Shown one piece after another: positions 1 to 12,305 of a stretch of DNA of 64,000 nucleotides. This stretch comes from Hydractinia symbiolongicarpus. Lineage: Eukaryota; Cnidaria; Hydrozoa; Anthoathecata; Hydractiniidae. The position numbers were made by a program, and so were the translations under genes. The notes beneath the pieces are model-generated. The model was not told the DNA's origin. It searched no databases and worked only from the letters and a program-made list of their open reading frames with translations. The stretch's first letter is position 1; every line of letters begins with the position of its first letter. The stretch lies in contig NC_079882.1 of the NCBI RefSeq assembly GCF_029227915.1, positions 20,465,001 through 20,529,000 of the forward strand. Direction: 5' to 3'.

Positions 1-247
1 GTCGTATTTGACTCTCGTAAATTTTAACGCACGAATTTTCCTCTCCACAAGGGAAATTCGTGAAGAGATTTTTATATATCTTAATCATTGCAATGACAAT
101 TTTTTTAAAAAAATATATATATTATTTCCACGTGTGTAGTTTTCAATTTTCTTGCTGCTTTTATCTACACCATCTCTCGGTGATTAGTATAAGGTAGATG
201 AAAGACAGAGTGGTTGTTGGAGTAATACAAAAACAACTGCTCTTTGT

Positions 248-265
248 GGGGGGGGGGGGGGGGGG
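248..265. repeat. poly-G homopolymer run
   Basis: Eighteen consecutive G residues stand in otherwise AT-rich sequence. Length is often unreliable in such runs, and the tract could form G-quadruplexes. Confidence 0.95.
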
Positions 266-1227
266 TCACTTGAGATATCCTAAGAACAATTTGCGATGAG
301 CTACAACACAACACTTCTTAGAATTTTAAAGCGCAAATGGAGGAGCTAGTACAAGATGCTTGCGATAAGTGCTTTGTTTTTTATCATATTCTCATTTTCA
401 ATATCATTTTTTTCAAGAAAGTGAGATTTTGTTGTAAAAATATAAAGACTCGGCATTCACTTCTAATAGTTGCGCTGTAGAGCTCTCCAATACATAACCA
501 TAACGTAGAGGATCTTCGCAGAAAGATTTGTTTTCTAGTTGGAGCGCAAGGCATTATCCGTAAACTTTCAAAATGCCATGAAAACTGCCTTATCGGACGA
601 AACTGACCAAAATTTTGGTGATTATGTGCGACAAAAAAAATTTGTCCGACGAATAAGTTTGTCCAAAAGCAATTTTCTAATATTTTAAAAGTTTACATAT
701 ATCTCGAAAACTCATATAGGTTACACTCTGTTGATAGTATTTTATAGGCAACCAACTGGTCCTTTCACTACAAAATTTATTTAAATTCCAAGGACTCAAA
801 AAATATCACAGACTTGGAATGCTTTTTTTGACCTAATAATTGCCTTCCCTCCTTCAGAATTTGAACTTATCGAGATCCAAGCAATAAAACTTAATTTAAT
901 CACAAGCATGAGCTAACCAAAAGTAAATCCTTCTTGCCTTAAGGTATAAAACTTTTGAACAAACCTTTTTAGGCTTTTGGGAGGGTTTTTTGAGAAAAAA
1001 CAAGCAAAAGCATTTAAAGAATGGTACCTTGTTCATCGTTATCTTGAACTTTAAAGGTATCCATAGCAATAAGCGAATACTGTTCATTCGGGTACCCATT
1101 TTCTATTTTAACTTTATGAAGGTATGGAAAGATGATTTCCTCAAAAAATCAATTGATTTTTCAGTGTTTGACCAATGATTTTTAGTGAATGTGATTGAGA
1201 AAGTTATGATAAATCAGCCAACAAATA

Positions 1228-1323
1228 AATAAGAAAAGTTTTAAAAACACATGTTAAAATTTTATTTTTAATTATAACATGGATTTTTTAATTTTAACTT
1301 GTGTTTTTAAAACTTTTCTTATT
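1228..1323. repeat. long hairpin / short inverted repeat
   Basis: Two 33-nt arms (1228-1260 and 1291-1323) are reverse complements with one mismatch, around a loop of about 30 nt. The arms are rich in A/T runs. It could be a small foldback MITE or a transcribed hairpin; no coding potential is seen. Confidence 0.85.
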
Positions 1324-2849
1324 GATTGAGAAAGAATTGGGATATTTAAATTTTGGTAAAGAAAGCTTTGTTTTTCTAGATCCACTACATTGGCAGAAAC
1401 TTACCAGTTACGGTAACCGCAAAGGTTGCTGTTATCTTCCTTTTTTTCGAGTCCTTTGATGGGAACATTCTTTTCACCTTTAAACTAAAGGTGTACTTTC
1501 CTGGAGAAACATAGCTGAACGTGTTTAATCTAGATTTATAATGTTTGTGGTATTTTTTTCACCTGTATATTAACTCATTAAAGAATAAGAAATCAAAAAA
1601 TCCAAAATAGACAATTTTTTTGTTGCGCAAAATTTTTCGGCGGACAAGAAGTGAGGAAAATTTTTGTCCGACAAAGTTTTACAAAGTTTTGTCCAGTATA
1701 CGGTACGATTTATCATTGCTGTTAAAACACACACCAAAATAGAAATAACACTACACCTGCTTAAAAGAAAGTCCCGCCAACACAAAAAATAGGGCGGAAT
1801 GAATAAGTAATATCAAATTAAGAAAAGTAATATTTCCGATTTTCAAAATTTTACGTAAATCAATTCTATTCATGAAATTTTCTTGCGAAATATATATGAG
1901 ACAGCCAAGAAACTCATTTGCAGATTGGCTAGAATTTATCTTCAAATTCGTCAGGAATTGTTTAATGCAGCTAAAACGGCGATAAAATGAAAAAATTCAG
2001 TGCGCTTAGATGGTCGAACAAGTATTGTTAAACCGCATTCTCGACCCCATGGCTATTTGAGATAATCCTTGAGGTTTTCGACTAGCTTTAGTGAATTTTC
2101 TGTTATGGAAGTGAAATTTTTGTGGAAAAACACTTTTGTGAATTTTCAAAAACCGCAAACGCCGCAAAAGTTTCTTCCGCAAACACTTTCTTTTTTGTCG
2201 CAAAGGCGAAATTTCACACCAATAAAATATCAAAATTTTAACATTGAGCGCAAGATCTTTAAATTAAACTGAATAAAGTTAAAATTTATTCAGACCAACC
2301 ACACTTTCATTTTCATTAAATTCTAATTCTTTTATATAATATTAATTTAATGTATTAAAACGTTTTTTGTTGCGGGCAAATGTGTTTGATAATTGAATAC
2401 AGTGTTTTTGTCCATTGAAATAGCAAGATGCCCTGGAACAAGGAGTATATGTAATTATGTCGTCAAAATAATTCTATTAATGCCAAAAAAACGAAAAAAT
2501 AGAATACAAAAAGAAAAATTATACTTCATTTGTATATTATACATTAATAAATAAACTAAAATATTTTAAATTTTGTACAACCAAAAAAATAATCATTTTA
2601 TCAAAATTCTTTTCACCTTTTTCCATCCTTGAGTTTTTCGTTCCTAAAAAGCGACAGTACACTTTTGATGTAAACAACGAAGAATAACAACGAGAAAGGA
2701 AAACAGAAACACGACGTAAATCGCAAATTAAACGTCACGGACCCCTTTACACAGGCTTTGCCCAACTCCAGCGATCCCTTGTACAGAGAACTATAGACTG
2801 AGTTTTTATACCCACAACAATTTTTTTCTACACATTTTCTATTTACTTT

Positions 2850-3535
2850 AAGGGAAGAAACGTTTGCGTAAGAAAAGATTGCGAATTCATGGTCAAAAAA
2901 ATCGTAAATTGAGGAACTAAAGATTGCAAATTGGTGATACAATCATGAAATTGCGAAATTAAAGATTGCAAATCAATCTTTTGTCAAGAAATTGCGGAAT
3001 TTAAAATTGCGAATTAAAGCAATAATCCATTAAATTAAAGCAATGATCCATGAATTTTTCCACTAAATCGCTTGATAAATTTTTTTGCATTTCGTGATGG
3101 GGAGATGCTATTATATCAGTCTTATTTAAATTGTATCCATCAAAAAATCCATGAAAATATCATTGTATCAGATGATTAAAACCTCAAACTTATTCTTTTT
3201 AAATTTATTTTATTCAAAACAACCCGTGATTTTTTTTGAACAAACCATGCACATTTTGAACTATGTTACAGAATTCCCTAAAATCTTTGAATCTCCATGT
3301 TTTTTCATTTTGGTCATTAAGATTTGCTTCTTTGAAAATTACTTTCGACCCAAATAACCTTCAAAAACAACGATTGAATAATTTGTCTTTTTATTGTAAA
3401 TCGACAAAATTAAGCTGTGTATTGCGTAATTTTTCTAGGAATTGCAGAATAAAAGTTTGCGAATTTTGGGCAAATTCGCAATCTTTAATTCCGCAATTTT
3501 TTCTTACACAATTATTTCTTCCCTTAAGGTAGGTC
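2850..3535. repeat. degenerate foldback element
   Basis: The left part (about 2850-2900) contains AAGGGAAGAAA, GTAAGAAAA and ATTGCGAATT. The right part (about 3470-3535) contains the same phrases in reverse complement and reverse order. Further copies of AAAGATTGC/AATTGCGG occur inside. This suggests an old inverted-repeat mobile element, but the exact ends cannot be fixed by eye. Confidence 0.45.
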
Positions 3536-3727
3536 TCTCAACACTTTGTTACGTAAAATTTTCTTCCCTCGAAAATTTCTTTTATGAAATATTTCAACAA
3601 GAAAAATTTCATATTTCCAAAAATCGACGATATTCAACATACGCTATAAAATGCAATAATTATTAATGAAAACAAGTTAGCACAAGGTAAGTTTGCCACA
3701 TTGGAGGAAAAAAAGAATATAAAAATA

Positions 3728-5167
3728 TTACTTGTTTTTCACTTTACTGTTTCCTTGAAACACACTTGATGCAGCCATTAAATTCTCAATATATTGACCA
3801 AGAATCTAAAAACAGTGAAACTTTTTCAGATCAGCAACCTTGTTTATTCATGCAACCTTAAAATTAGTACTTATAGTTTCATATATATGATAGACTAAAC
3901 TACGGAATACGGAAACTTTGGCATGGATTAAATTTTGCGATTACAAATATGTCATAACAATAGTGTCAATGAAAAGAGCGGGTAGTTTCTATGTAAATCA
4001 ACATCATTATGCTTAAAATCCATTTCACCTGATAAGGGGGCTAGCTTACAGTATGACAACACAGCAGCCTTTAGTACCTAACGTTAGCCTAGTTGCAATC
4101 CGTAACTTAAATAATTAACAATGCAGCTATAGTAAAAAAATCTCCTCATCAACTCACAAAAGACAAACCTGATTTTCAGATTTCAATTTCACATTCTCAT
4201 CTTTAACTGCATCGACTCTCTGAGCAAGATCTAAACAGAAAAATAGAATATAAAAATAAGCTATCTTTTTTGTCATATAATGTTAAGCAATAAACGGTGC
4301 TCACGAACTTATACCATTTATGTTGAAGTTGCTCCCATAACTTACCATCCAAAGTATTTTGAAGTTGAAAGACTTGTTGGATTAATCGAGATTTTTCTTC
4401 TGCTTCATCACCGTCCAAAGTAATTTCTAAAATTATATACAGAAAAACATTAGAAAACACAGGCGTTTAATAAATTTTCCGATTTTTTAGAAAGATCTGA
4501 TCTATTTGCGAGTTAATTAAGCAAATGGATTTTTTCTCTTGCCAATGGAATACATATTTTTACATAATATTGTAAATACTGTTAATTATATTAAACGCTA
4601 GTGCAACAGTGACCATATGTTCTCCCAACATTTAGATTAGGTTTTTATGAAGATCCTTAAATATTAGTGAAATTCAGCATTTGCATTATGCTTTGAATAA
4701 ATGCCCCTTATTCCTCTAGGAGGGGGTTGCTTATTAAAGAGGGTGTTATAATAAAAAATAACCATCGGGTCTATCATCGACGTTTTCAATGAACATCTAA
4801 TAGACAAGTAGCATTTATTTCAAGCATTACTTTCTGTCTAAAATTTTACAAAAATTTTTTACATTTTGCTGGAATATAATTACGAATAGACCGAAACAAA
4901 ATATTTCACATGCATTTATTTAAAACGATTTCTGGTTGCAAAAATTTCTGACATTTAAATATACAGGGTGTGTATACATTGTATTTTTCCAGCAATTGAC
5001 ATGATGTAATGACTGACTATATATAAAGTTTGAAATAAAAATATCATGAGATATATCATGAGCAACTAACCTGTTTGTGGACAAGAATTATGATTTCTAT
5101 TCTGCTGTTGGTGATTAATCACTTCATCATCAGATGATAAAGGAATATTCACCATTTCACCTGCCAT
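3728..5167 (-). CDS. SCOC: SCOC / UNC-69 short coiled-coil protein
   Basis: Four minus-strand exons (5071-5167, 4346-4426, 4169-4230, 3728-3805) join in frame to encode 105 aa ending in TAA. All introns have GT/AG borders, and phases match at each junction. The acidic N-terminus (MAGEMVNIPLSSDDE) is followed by a heptad coiled coil from about residue 40 to 90. It contains the SCOC signatures RVDAVKDENVKLKSENQ and LGQYIENLMAASSVFQ, which differ from the human protein at only a few positions. SCOC/UNC-69 is a Golgi-associated, ARL1-binding coiled-coil protein that works with FEZ/UNC-76 in axonal transport and autophagy (family knowledge). Length fits the short vertebrate isoform. Start choice: this ATG is the only one before the first splice donor in this frame. 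Confidence in identity is high. Confidence 0.95.
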
Positions 5168-7140
5168 GATTATTTTTTGTAATATGTATGCCTAAAAGAC
5201 AGATTTTGGGTATATGACTTCTTGTGTTAGGATGACAAAGTAAAAAATTTCAAACTATCCAGCTGTATCTGAAAAAAAATTCAACAAGCAATGTTGAGTT
5301 CCAAAAAAACATGCTATGCAAAATAAGGTCTGCATTATTTGAATTTAGGAATAATGTTAAAAATTTGTTATGCATTTTTTTTAACCAGCTACAATTGTCT
5401 ATTTACATGATTCATTTCTCAAAATAAGTATCAACATGAATTTTGCTGTGGCTCTTTCATTGGATAATTGGTTTAAATTTTAATGCTGGTAAAATATTTA
5501 AGGTTTAATATTTGCACTACAAGAAAATATTGCTTCAGTTTGTTGTGATTTGAGAACATTTACATCTAGCACGCTTTCATGCAAAAACAAAAGTAAAATA
5601 CTTAAAAAAACATGTCAGCAAAGATTTGCGAAGACATATCAAGAGTTTTGTTAACATGTTAGCATTCACCTCTCCAATGATGATGATAATGATGTACATA
5701 TTTTACATGGCTAGTCTTACAAATATTGAGGGATATACCCTGTCTATTATTTCCAGGAAGGGCCATTGCTTAGATAGGGAGTCCTACAGTATTTATGGGG
5801 AGTCCTAAAATATTTAATGCTCGTTTTGAGCTACGCAGACCCAATTAGGGTCTGCACTATCCCAGACAACTCCCTGCAACATTCAACAGCCCACACATTG
5901 TCCCATCTCCCCAATTTTCCCCACATGACTTGGGTTAACCCGGGCTATGGTAACATTCACTCGCCAATATTAAATCACTGCCAAGGGGTTCGAATGCTGG
6001 TCTCCTCACAAAACACACAAAGTTGCTGAGTGCCAATGTGAATTAGAAAGGCTTTAAACAGCCAAAAATCCATAAAAAAACGTGGAGCATTAACTTAGCA
6101 AATAAGATTGCTTACATAACTATAAGTCAGGGAAGCCACAAAATCACGCAATTGGAGCTTGATGACATAAATGAGCATGATTGACATAAAAAATCAGAAA
6201 CAAGATTTTTGGTTGGCACTTTTTATTGGCAAAACATGAATTTGATTTGATTGCAATGCCCCTTGTGGAACAATATAATCCACAAAGAAATGTCATTCTC
6301 CATATTACATATATTCATCTTTCTTTCTAAGAAAGTTGTTTCCCCTTTGTTTGATCAGAAGAAAGCTATAGGTAAGTATTTGAGAAAATTATTTTAGTTA
6401 CTAAGTTCAAGCACATTCAACAAACACTAAATGCATGAGTGCATTGTAAACATTTTGTATTTATTCTGTTTCATTGTAGATATTTTAGCCTTCCATAGTG
6501 CAAGTAATTACAAACCAATATCCAATTGAATAGCCACAGTAGGTTACTTTTTTCTGCAATTTACTGTGGCTTGTATTGCTTTTCTTTGTGCTAAATAATT
6601 ATTGGTCCCACCACTTTTTTTAATAAGAAAAATTTTTTGGATTACAAAAAAGTTTATGAAAATAGCCCAACTACTCTTCTGGTGGTACAAAGCAAAAATT
6701 CTGAAAAGAAGATAACTCAACTAATTAATGCGAATTTGAAAATTTTAAATAAAACCATGTAAATTTGATACCAACATAGATTCCACTGTTAATTAATGGT
6801 TTGCGTTAAAAAAACATCTGTATATTTCAATGCATCTTATATTTTATATGTACGTTTTGCAAAATGCCTTTCAAAAATATAATTATATATGATTTTGAGA
6901 TTTTCTTTTTAATCTAGAAAGCCGTCAACAAAACATAAAACGGAGAGATGAAGTGTTCTTTTCTTATTTCTAGCAAATCAACACAAGCGATATTATAAAT
7001 ATATCAAGCTAAAAATTCCACATCTTCAATCTCATCTTCTTCATCGTCATCTTCATCTCCTCTTCTTTTTCAATTCCTAACATTTCCAAGATTTTTATAG
7101 AGTCAAAAATTGATTCCAAGTCATGGTTAATGCTTCTTGC
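5168..7140. other. intergenic, SCOC upstream region
   Basis: This holds the likely SCOC promoter side, and no coding exon is recognised. A relatively GC-rich, possibly SINE-like block lies at about 5815-6030 and includes a GGTTCGAATG phrase that resembles a tRNA B box, but no tRNA fold is evident. A purine/pyrimidine-biased GA-repeat tract lies at 7020-7070. Confidence 0.5.
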
Positions 7141-7149
7141 GCTTTTTTT

Positions 7150-7680
7150 TACGATTTTGCTGGGTATTTAATCAAAATCATTGGAGCAATGAGAATGAAA
7201 CTATCCGTTTGATTGAAGAAGTTTTAGTTCCCTACATCGAAAAAGTGAAAGAAGAAAAGGCTCTACCGCAATCAAGAGTCTTATAGTGTGGGATGCTTTT
7301 AAGGCCCAATCAACTCCAAAGGTAATGGAAACACTAGTCATGAGTCTGTCATGGTTCCAAAGAACATGACTCATTTGCTCCAACCTTTGCATCTTACCAC
7401 AAATGCATCCTTTATAAAATTGGAGAAACACTCGTTTAGTGATTATTTCACTTCTTCTATAATGGAAGCTCTCCGAAGTAACCTTGATCAAGATGTCACC
7501 AGCATTCAAGTTGACCTTTGGTTGCCAACTTTGAAGCTGCGTTATGCAAAATTTATAAAGGAGATCTATGAACATTTCAAATCAGAAAAGGGGAGAAGCA
7601 TCATCGAGGTGGGGCGGAAGGCACCTGGTATCACAGACACTTTTGATGGAGGCTCACCAACGAAACCAAAATTTGATTAG
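7150..7680 (+). pseudogene. pogo/Tigger-like DDE transposase fragment (broken)
   Basis: Three reading-frame pieces together resemble the catalytic part of a DDE_1 (pogo/Tigger/jerky) transposase. The first piece includes NQNHWSNENETIRLIEE. After a frame change comes IVWDAFKAQ, which carries the second catalytic Asp. A later frame (from 7351) contains PKNMTHLLQPLHLTTN, matching the family phrase after that Asp, and runs to a stop at 7678-7680. The N-terminal DNA-binding part and first Asp are absent, and at least two frame changes separate the pieces, so this is a dead fragment. The minus-strand ORF over the same bases is a shadow. Confidence 0.75.
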
Positions 7681-7689
7681 TTTAAACCC

Positions 7690-9470
7690 CTTTACTGTAT
7701 AATATGTTATATATATATAAGAAAATTAATGATCGCTTATGTATACCCAATTGCTGTTGTTCTTTCTTTGCTTTAAATTCATCTAATTTTGAGAAAAGGA
7801 TTTTTTTAATGGCTAAAAATTCGTGTTTAATGCCGTTTAAATATTTGCTTTTTTAAATTCGTGTTAAATACCACACACTTAAATTCCGAAATTTATAAAT
7901 TTGCGTTAATTTTATCTATATTATAATGCCCGTATACGTCTGTCTGTCTGTCACGCAACAGCTTAGCTGCGTAATAGCTAGAAGCACGCAATACCATATA
8001 TATATTGCTTAATAACTACTTTTTTTCGTGTAAAAAGGTATATAAATTTCATTTTCAAAATCAAAATGAAACAAACAAAATAAGAATTTTGTACCACAAT
8101 AAGTTATTTTAGTATTTTTATCAACTCAGCTTTCAAAGAACAGGCATATGCAGCATCCCTGAACATTTAGCAAGTTAGTCTGACTTATGCATATATTATG
8201 AGCAAATTCTGCTTTTTTCTGATCACTAAATCAGAGTCAAGTATTTATAAAGTTGTCCCAACAAGAGAAATTCAAATACCTCTACTTCCAACCTGATAAA
8301 TTTTGCTCTTGCGTACTATTTACTTATTTTGTCATGTGTTTAGGAGCAGTTTTCCATGACTGTCAATGCAGCTTTCCAAATCAAATATACAAAACATAAT
8401 GTTATAACATAGAGCCACATCATGGATATCCGATTTATAAAAAACAAGAATTTTTGAGCATCATAAAGCCTACAAAGCATGAAAATATTTACACAGATAC
8501 ACATTTTTCAAGAAAGGTTGATCATAAAAGCTACACCGCATATATGCAGATACAGTGCATGTGGGGTGTATCTGCATTGCAGTTTAATTAAATTATAATT
8601 TCTTCCAATCCGAATAGCTAGCTATTCTAAAGGAAATGAATCAAAATCTTCAATAATAGAATAAATATATATAGCTATAGATGGAAAAAGCATTAATTTT
8701 ACAACAAGCGACTTTAAAGACATGATATATTCAACCCCAAAATTGTCCTTATGGTCACTTTATTTTTTTCTGCTTTTAATTTTTTCTACTTTTCGCAGTC
8801 CTGCACCGTAGTCGTCGTAATGAGTGTCAGGGACCCAGGCTAACTTTATGGTTATCAGTAATACAGCCGGAAGACCCAGCGTAATTTTTTTAATTTTTTT
8901 AATTTTTAATTTTTCCTACCTAACGGAAAAGCGGAATAAAACTTCTAATTTGACATGCTGGAGATTGGAGATTACTATTACTATTAAGGCCAAGAGATTG
9001 AAGTATACATAGTATTTTCTCTACGAGTTTGTGATCTCAAAGTTACACTTTAAGATATGCTTCGTTCGCAACATCAGCGAATGTTTTCTCGTTTTATAAC
9101 AATTTGTGCTTTCAGTCAGAGAACGGGGTAGGGTAGGGTAGCTTGGTGCGTCATCTGGCACATTGTCGTTGCAGCAAGAGCTTAATCATTCACCTCAACA
9201 TCGTTCCCAGGGCATTTTGTCTTCTGGAATCAAGGTTGTAATAATCTTAATCTCCTTCTAGGACGTCTTGCTTTATTCGTTTTTTACTATCAGTGACCGT
9301 TCCATAGAACGTATTAAGTTTTCAACTACTTTTCGTACATTATAGGCAACCCCCACCAATGTCGTCCGTCGCGCTCAAATGGACGCTCACTCCACTTGAA
9401 GCGCGAGCGTACGTCCTAAAAAACACCAGGTGATCAACAAGTGCAAGCAATCTGATTGGTTGGCGCCTGA
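7690..9470. other. intergenic, no gene recognised
   Basis: AT-rich sequence with TATATA stretches, a CTGTCTGTCTGTC run near 7945 and a GGGTAGGGTAGG run near 9126. An isolated phrase CGTTCCCAGGGC near 9205 matches the terminal repeats of the foldback elements at 13.84 and 17.18 kb. Confidence 0.5.
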
Positions 9471-9737
9471 CACATACACACGCTCAAAAAGAAATTCAAA
9501 GAATCAATTGTACGTGTAACAGAGAACTGCGAAGTTTTACAAACCGCCGAGTTGGCAAATATTTTTAAAAACAACTCACTTAAAAGCAAATTCGGAGACG
9601 AATTTGCTCTATGGGTACCTAGAAATAGAAGCTCGTTTTTTTTAAACAACACAAAATTGAAAAAGCTTGAACCTGGTGAGCATGAACTGTTAACTAAGCA
9701 AACGGTCATGCTTAATTCACATAACGCCAATAGTTGA
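9471..9737 (+). CDS. unrecognised exon-like ORF
   Basis: An 88-codon open frame runs from just after a stop at 9468-9470 to a stop at 9735-9737. Its composition looks protein-like (for example FGDEFALWVPRNRSSFF and KKLEPGEHELL), with mixed charged and hydrophobic residues rather than the K/N/I/F bias of random frames here. There is no ATG near its left edge, so it would have to be a 3' exon or a fragment of a transposon gene. I do not recognise a domain. The opposite strand is also open over most of it, which weakens the case. Confidence 0.25.
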   Translation, partial: HIHTLKKKFKESIVRVTENCEVLQTAELANIFKNNSLKSKFGDEFALWVPRNRSSFFLNNTKLKKLEPGEHELLTKQTVMLNSHNANS

Positions 9738-10302
9738 TAGCAATTGTATCAAAACCGCGTCGCCGTCGTCGCGTCAGTAGGCGGATATGTCGTGTCATCC
9801 AATCGATTGGCGAACTTCTTATATAACAACGCGTTAGGTGGAAGTGTTAAGACCAGTTAATACACTATGTTATCCCTTAACATCAAAATAAATACTGGTT
9901 CGAAAAAAATTCTAAAATGGATAAACAAATATGGTCATGGTATTAGCTATGATGAAGTCAACGTTGTTTATACATTTTTTCGTTTTTTTGCAAACTTCCG
10001 ACTTTCTTTCAACGTTCGTGGCTTTCAGACAGCAACTAAGCTTATTTTAAACTCCGTCAGCAGCATGTTTTTGTTTTTTCTAATTTGATCTTTATCATTT
10101 GAATTATATTTGTTTAGTTTCACTTTATGTTTACTTCTGGAAAGCCATTGCATCGATGCCCCCACTTAACAAAAGTTTATTGCTCAAGGGTCGTAAAAAA
10201 GGGTCTCACTTAACGAAAGTCCCACTTATCCGGGGTTTTACTCATGAGAAGTAGTTTTGCTTGGATTTAGTAAAGAATTTCAAGAGACTGAGAAATTTGG
10301 TC

Positions 10303-10470
10303 CAAAATAGTGAAAGTCCCACTTATCTGGGTCCTATTTAACGCGAGTGTAATGCATTTACAACCATTACTACCATTACGACCATTACTACCAACCATTA
10401 CAAAATAGTGAAAGTCCCACTTATCTGGGTCCTATTTAACGCGAGTGTAATGCATTTACAACCATTACTA
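10303..10470. repeat. tandem duplication, 98-nt period
   Basis: A 70-nt segment (10303-10372), starting CAAAATAGTGAAAGTCCCAC, recurs at 10401-10470 almost without change. The spacer is made of ACCATTACTACC repeats. Near identity implies a recent duplication within an older transposon-end-like sequence. Confidence 0.9.
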
Positions 10471-11541
10471 TTTCAAAGTTACTTCTCAATATCAATAGAG
10501 TTTCTTCCAATCATTTGAGGAGCAAAAAATCGCAACGCCAAAGACTCTATGCACTGTAATTAGCTTGAGTTTGTTATAGCTTCTACAGACGTTTTAAATA
10601 CTCCAGGGATTTAATCGATTAGGGTGCCTATGGAGGGAGGGAGTTTATAGAAGCATACAGAAGCATGTATATATACATAAACTAATGTAAATTAAATTAA
10701 AAACGTGGCTGTTATTGTTATTTTGAACTGTATTAAATATTGCTCGGTTTTAAAGGGCGCGCTAGTTATGGGTCCAAATTACACACGCGTTTTATATGGT
10801 TTGTGTTGTTGTAGAGATAGAAATAATTCTACATGCACAACAACTGTTGTGTCACACACATCTCTTGTGTGGCTTTTTTGTACAACATGTGTTTCCATTT
10901 AAATCTTAGCGGCGACTGTGGTATGTGGACAAGTGTAATTCTATAATTTCTGTGTTATTTGAAACCGACCTAAATGCCAGTTCTCATGTCTAGCTATCCC
11001 AATCCCACGTTTTTACAATGGGTCCCCGTTGAACGGTTCACGCTCTCATTCGTCGTCTGATAAAAACTCATACCATTTTTCAGAAAACACTTGTTCATGA
11101 TTGCGCATGTGGTATTGATTTCTAAGTGTATACAAACACACATCTCTTAAAATAAGTTTATATTTCAAGTGTGGATAAAAAAGTGTATTAAATTACAGTT
11201 TAATGACAGAATTAGCTGCCAATAATAACAACAAAAATCTTCTTTTCCTAAATCTGTGAATTTTATTATTTTATGGTAAAGTTATAATTATTCTAGTTTC
11301 AAAGGATTCTTAAATTATAGGACTATAATTGTAAATTAAGGAAAACATTACCAGCCTTTGTAGCAACTGAGTTAACGTACGAATTTCAAATAAAGAACCT
11401 TAATGAAGAGAATCGGTAATATACCACCACCTGCCATTGTTTTAGTCGTTTTATTCCAGTAATTTCACCCCCCCCCCCTCTCCGGATAGCTAATTTCCAC
11501 CAACCAATTGCCCAACTCACCTGTTTATTTTTTATACCTAG

Positions 11542-11627
11542 GGTAACTCCCTTGATAATTGACCCTCGATAACTTCCATTTATCCAGGGAGATTGCCCTG
11601 GGTGAGAATTGTCAAGGGCAAATAACC
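11542..11627. mobile_element. short inverted-repeat (MITE-like) element
   Basis: The left arm begins GGTAACTCCCTTGATAATTG. The right arm read on the minus strand begins GGTTATTTGCCCTTGACAAT. The arms, about 26 nt, are imperfect reverse complements in an element of about 86 bp. No coding content; family not assigned. Confidence 0.45.
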
Positions 11628-12305
11628 AGAGGGGCGGTCCTAGAACTCTTTTTACTGACTAGATTTTGCAAACACGGTTACTTTTTTTCCCACTATAAAC
11701 ACTTATTTAGTTCATAAAAGATAAAAAGCACGGGGATTGAAGAAATTCTCTCTTTTATACAGCAATTGCTACTCAGAATTTAAATTCAAAGTATTCGATG
11801 TTTGTATCCTTCTGGCTATAAGCTAAAACAAACATCACTAAAAAATAAATTCTGTAAAAATGATTGGTAAAAAAATTTCATTGGAACAAAATAGTAAGCC
11901 AAAAAATTGCCACTTTTTACTGACTGCGATAAGGTATAAATTTTCGAGGTTTATCACAAAGATGAGCTGGGAACGAAAACTAGCCAAGTAGTCTCAACAA
12001 GAAAAATCAAGTGTTCATATATCTATTGCTGAACTAATCTTAGATACAAAAAAATTCTTTCTTAAGTTAATAGGTACGAGCAACAAAACCAGATCTTTTG
12101 TTCAAATAAAATCATCAGGACAAAAAAGCAACACACGCGTTTCTTAACACGTTATCCTACACATGCTGCAGACTTATTTTTCGTCATGGCAAAGTAATGA
12201 AAATGATGAATGCGAGGAATGTCTATTGCTGATCAGAGATATATACAAACCATCACTGTGTAACGAAGAAATGCGACACAAAACAACTGAGTCAAGCATT
12301 TTTTT

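Larger units (their letters stand above)
1..3727. other. AT-rich intergenic region, no gene recognised
   Basis: No open frame here is longer than about 110 codons, and none resembles a protein family I recognise. The stretch contains an 18-G run, a long hairpin at 1228-1323 and a diffuse foldback at about 2850-3535. Short phrases built around TTGTCCG and AAGATTGCGAATT recur in both orientations. It lies downstream of the minus-strand SCOC gene, so its right edge probably includes the SCOC 3' UTR. Confidence 0.6.
9738..12305. other. intergenic with transposon-end-like repeats
   Basis: No gene recognised. The segment holds phrases built on CCCACTTAACGAAAG and CCCACTTATC (10160-10470), typical of degenerate DNA-transposon ends. 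Part of this is a 98-nt tandem duplication. There is also a small inverted repeat at 11542-11627 and a C-homopolymer run near 11468. I looked on the minus strand for a TGF-beta cystine-knot exon continuing the gene at 12306 and saw none. Confidence 0.5.

Noticed and set aside
5975-6010. tRNA-like B box (GGTTCGAATG)
   Set aside because: No matching A box or cloverleaf stems could be drawn; at best a SINE remnant.
7201-7575. 124-codon minus-strand ORF
   Set aside because: It lies antisense to the DDE transposase remnant, whose plus-strand motifs explain the open frame.
10303-10470. CRISPR-like array
   Set aside because: Only two units, 70 nt long, with a simple-sequence spacer, in an intron-containing eukaryotic genome.
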